Assembly (NCBI GenBank): GCA_934454035.1
Contig: CAKSFY010000120.1
Span: 1 to 6,651 of the forward strand
Origin: an uncultured Clostridia bacterium
Lineage (GTDB): Bacteria > Bacillota > Clostridia > UBA1381
Direction of reading: 5' to 3'
Length of the DNA: 6,651 bases
Below the pieces are notes generated by a model. That model was given only the letters and a program-made list of their open reading frames with translations. It made no database searches and was not told where the DNA came from. Shown here in pieces: positions 4,824 through 6,651 of this stretch (within the stretch, counting starts at the first letter, position 1; each line of letters starts with the position of its first letter). The translations under genes were made by a program, and so were the position numbers.

Positions 4824-6086
4824 TTATTCGCTGTCTGCCTTCAATACTGCGTTCAGCATAACCGTTGCGCCCTCCGTGCAATGCTCCACGCTTGAAAATT
4901 CAGGTTCGCAGTGTGAAAGTCCGTCCTTTGACTGAACGAAAATCATTGTTGTCGGCAGCATATATGATGCAAACTGTGCGTCATGTCCCGCTCCCGAATG
5001 AATGTACTGATGTTTAATTCCGGCTTCCTCGCACGCTTCTTTAACATATCCGACAAGCTTTTTATCCCAATATACGGTATCACGGTTCCAAGCCTTTTCA
5101 ACCTCACAAGTACAGCCTGCCCATTCTTTGTTGGCACAGCTCTTTACGATTGCAAGTACCTTTTCAAGAACCTCCGGTTTTTCATGCCGTGAATCAAATG
5201 AAAAGTCAAAATAATCCGGAACACAGGTATGTACGCACGGATGGCACACAACCTCACCTGTTGTATAAACCAAATCTTTTACACCAAGCTTGTCAATTTC
5301 CGTATGCAGATAGTCAAGAGCCAAAGCTGCCGCATAAAATGCGTCACGTCTTTTCGGCATTGGGAATGTACCGGCATGGGTTGTCTGTCCGCAAAATTTA
5401 AGTCTGTAGTTAAACATTCCCAAAACGCAGTCAACAACACCGATGTCATTGCCGTTATCCTCCAAAATCGGTCCCTGTTCGATATGAGTTTCAAACATAT
5501 ACTTATATCTGTCGGGAGATAGTCTGTATTTTTTATCGCCCTTAAATCCCGATTTTTCCAGAGCCTCACCAAATGTTTTTGTTGGGTCGAGAATACTTTT
5601 TGAAGCCATCATATCCTCGTATTTGAACTTTTGGCGAATATTCTCGGGAAGATAGTCATAGCACACAACTCCCGAAATCATCATAGCGGGCGGATAGAGC
5701 GAACCTTCTTCGTTTGTCCATATCATTGCCGTCAGGGGGTGCTTATGCGGAATTTTCTTTTCAGCAACCGTTTCCAAAACCTCCATTGCACTCATTACTC
5801 CCAAAATTCCGTCATAGTTACCGCCGTTTTTAACCGAATCAACATGAGATGGCATTACAATTCTTTTTGCGTTGGGATCGCTGCCCGGAAGTGTTGCATA
5901 GATATTCGCCACATCATCAATTTCAATTTCTGCGCCGATTGCTTTCATTCTTTTCAAAAATTCATTTCTTGCCATAATAGCTTCGGGCGACAGAGAGTAT
6001 CTTGTGATACCTCCATGACCTGCGTCACCGAATTTGCTGAAGGTTTTTATTTTATCTTCCATTCTTTCTTTACTGCATACATACAT
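4824..6086 (-). CDS. M20-family Zn hydrolase, N-carbamoyl-L-amino acid/allantoate amidohydrolase type
   Basis: This 420-aa protein is typical for the HyuC/AllC/beta-ureidopropionase branch of peptidase family M20. Metal and catalytic residues are visible: H81 and D83 (PSHVDSV), D92 (GGNYDG), E126 and E127 (WTNEEGS), H201 (ETHIEQGP) and H392 near the C-terminus (GLSHCEPE). The dimerisation-lid His is in THAGTFPM (237), followed by RRDA, and GAGHDAQ (365-371) is the substrate-site loop of this branch. It should split an N-carbamoyl or ureido bond, releasing ammonia and CO2 with an amino acid or related acid. Allantoate, N-carbamoyl-beta-alanine and N-carbamoyl amino acids cannot be told apart here. 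The ATG at 6086 is chosen because AAAGG (6097-6101) is 10 nt upstream. An ATG at 6104 is in frame but lacks a site. The gene is 21 nt after the 131-aa gene and 11 nt before the dehydrogenase. Confidence 0.9.
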   Translation of the reverse strand: MYVCSKERMEDKIKTFSKFGDAGHGGITRYSLSPEAIMARNEFLKRMKAIGAEIEIDDVANIYATLPGSDPNAKRIVMPSHVDSVKNGGNYDGILGVMSAMEVLETVAEKKIPHKHPLTAMIWTNEEGSLYPPAMMISGVVCYDYLPENIRQKFKYEDMMASKSILDPTKTFGEALEKSGFKGDKKYRLSPDRYKYMFETHIEQGPILEDNGNDIGVVDCVLGMFNYRLKFCGQTTHAGTFPMPKRRDAFYAAALALDYLHTEIDKLGVKDLVYTTGEVVCHPCVHTCVPDYFDFSFDSRHEKPEVLEKVLAIVKSCANKEWAGCTCEVEKAWNRDTVYWDKKLVGYVKEACEEAGIKHQYIHSGAGHDAQFASYMLPTTMIFVQSKDGLSHCEPEFSSVEHCTEGATVMLNAVLKADSE

Positions 6087-6107
6087 AATTATCATTCCTT
6101 TCATTTG

Positions 6108-6503
6108 CTACTGTTGTTCGGGTATTCTTATACAATTTTCCAAAAGCTTTATAATATCATTGTTGTGAGCATATGCCACCGGATACTCCTGTTGGTTTTC
6201 AAGCTCAAGCAAAAACAAATATTTATCGTCCCAGTCCATTAAATATGCCGTTTTTATATCCGATTTTAATTCCAGCTTCTGTTTTAAAATTCTCTTATCT
6301 CGTGCACATCCGTATATTATTCCGTCCCACGGTGTTTTAAAGCTCAGCTTGCTTTTTAATTTATGCTTCATATGAACCTCTACCGCAAATTCCGTAAAGC
6401 CAATTGGAATATGCCGCATATCATCGCCAACCGTCCTAAATTTATCAGGGGTGATATATTCATCAAGCGAACAAATTTTCATATTTTTATAACGCTCAGG
6501 CAT
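6108..6503 (-). CDS. Unrecognised 131-aa soluble protein, first intact gene of the operon
   Basis: I do not recognise the family. The product is a mixed, soluble-looking protein with no signal peptide or membrane segment. It has a basic stretch (HMKHKLKSKLSFK, about 45-57), a motif TPWDGIIYGCARDKRIL (58-74), then KTAYLMDWDDKYLFLLELENQQEYPVAYA with alternating hydrophobics, suggesting beta strands. The frame is surely real: AGGAGG (6511-6516) lies 7 nt from the ATG, and the stop is 21 nt before the hydrolase start. Co-transcription suggests a small accessory or substrate-binding role in the same pathway, but no function can be claimed. It follows the truncated reading frame at 6527-6577 by 23 nt, so it was probably an internal gene of a longer operon. 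Confidence 0.8.
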   Translation of the reverse strand: MPERYKNMKICSLDEYITPDKFRTVGDDMRHIPIGFTEFAVEVHMKHKLKSKLSFKTPWDGIIYGCARDKRILKQKLELKSDIKTAYLMDWDDKYLFLLELENQQEYPVAYAHNNDIIKLLENCIRIPEQQ

Positions 6504-6526
6504 TGTTACACCTCCTCATATGCGAT

Positions 6527-6577
6527 TCAATATATGCCGTTAATCTCCGCAATTACCTCATCTACCTTCTTCATTTC
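6527..6577 (-). pseudogene. 3' tail of a gene apparently cut by an insertion sequence
   Basis: The minus-strand frame reads EMKKVDEVIAEINGIY and then TGA. It is a charged, helix-like C-terminus that ends 23 nt before the start of the 131-aa gene, which is ordinary operon spacing. Its upstream boundary coincides with the IS3-like inverted repeat at 6578, so only the last 16 codons remain here. Read alone from the ATG at 6574 it would be a 15-aa peptide with no ribosome binding site, which makes a free-standing small gene or leader peptide less likely. The parent family cannot be identified. Confidence 0.45.
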
Positions 6578-6602
6578 TGGTGCTATACTAAAAAAGTAGA
6601 CA
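6578..6602 (+). repeat. IS3-family-like left terminal inverted repeat
   Basis: This 25-bp stretch begins with TG and ends AAAAAAGTAGACA. It resembles the IS150-group inverted-repeat pattern (TG, about ten variable bases, then AAAAAGTTAGACA) in length and in its conserved inner end. The matching right repeat and the target duplication would lie outside the window. Confidence 0.5.
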
Positions 6603-6613
6603 CAATCATGCAA
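6585..6613 (-). promoter_or_regulatory. Possible outward promoter towards the hydrolase operon
   Basis: On the minus strand, TTGCAT (6608-6613) and TAGTAT (6585-6590) are 17 bp apart. Both hexamers are imperfect. If active, it would lie within the insertion-sequence end and drive the 131-aa, hydrolase and dehydrogenase genes, replacing a promoter separated by the insertion. No better minus-strand promoter was seen in 6504-6651. Confidence 0.3.
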
Positions 6614-6626
6614 AATATGATATAAT
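6597..6626 (+). promoter_or_regulatory. Plus-strand promoter at the right edge
   Basis: TAGACA (6597-6602) and a perfect TATAAT (6621-6626) are 18 bp apart, followed by AGGAGG at 6644-6649. It must drive a gene starting immediately beyond the window, probably the transposase of the IS3-like element. Confidence 0.65.
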
Positions 6627-6651
6627 AAAATAAACACAAAAACAGGAGGAA

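Larger units (their letters stand above)
6578..6651 (+). mobile_element. Left end of an IS3-family insertion sequence (partial)
   Basis: The inverted repeat (6578-6602), a promoter whose -35 overlaps the repeat, and AGGAGG (6644-6649) follow each other within 74 bp and point rightwards. This is the usual start of an IS3-family element before its first transposase reading frame. The coding region would start just past the window edge. The alternative is an ordinary divergent gene promoter with a chance resemblance to the repeat. Confidence 0.5.

Noticed and set aside
5631..6242. 203-codon plus-strand frame opposite the hydrolase gene
   Set aside because: It is rich in Phe, His, Cys and Asn, as an antisense shadow would be, and spans the hydrolase start, the intergenic gap and part of the 131-aa gene, all better supported on the minus strand.

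Overview
The window is AT-rich, with strong AGGAGG-type ribosome binding sites, TTGACA/TATAAT promoters and LexA boxes of the Gram-positive CGAAC-N4-GTTCG type. This points to a low-GC Firmicute, most likely an anaerobic gut-type Clostridia. The species cannot be named from the sequence. No rRNA, tRNA or CRISPR array was seen.

Left part (1-1686). The left edge carries two strong hairpins that resemble an IS200/IS605 end. Next comes a small membrane-anchored LysM protein (97-393, minus) of the YneA type, the SOS-induced division inhibitor of Firmicutes. Its consensus promoter and leader carry four LexA-like boxes. Divergent from it is a two-gene unit: a GNAT acetyltransferase (606-1064) overlapping by 14 nt an isoprenylcysteine-methyltransferase-like membrane protein (1051-1635). 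That unit ends at a hairpin terminator shared with the convergent TetR-type regulator gene (1687-2220, minus).

Middle (2221-3660). The 460 bases upstream of the TetR gene hold no convincing gene but much structure. Two copies of a palindrome, sharing 20 identical bases, lie in inverted orientation about 270 bp apart. They enclose the TetR-gene promoter, a candidate operator, a large hairpin and a plus-strand terminator. Immediately beyond is a tyrosine recombinase gene (2683-3528, minus) with a complete catalytic set. Next to its 3' end is an orphan copy of its last 18 codons and stop. This layout is what an invertible promoter switch next to its recombinase would look like, although inversion itself cannot be shown from one sequence.

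Right part (3661-6651). A minus-strand operon runs from right to left: the 3' tail of an apparently disrupted gene (6527-6577), an unrecognised 131-aa protein (6108-6503), an M20 carbamoyl-amino-acid/allantoate hydrolase (4824-6086), and an iron-type alcohol dehydrogenase (3661-4812). A terminator follows. The hydrolase and dehydrogenase pair suggests catabolism of a ureido or carbamoyl compound, followed by reduction of an aldehyde or oxidation of an alcohol. At the far right, an IS3-family-like inverted repeat (6578-6602), a promoter and a ribosome binding site indicate that an insertion sequence begins there and has cut into the first gene of the operon.
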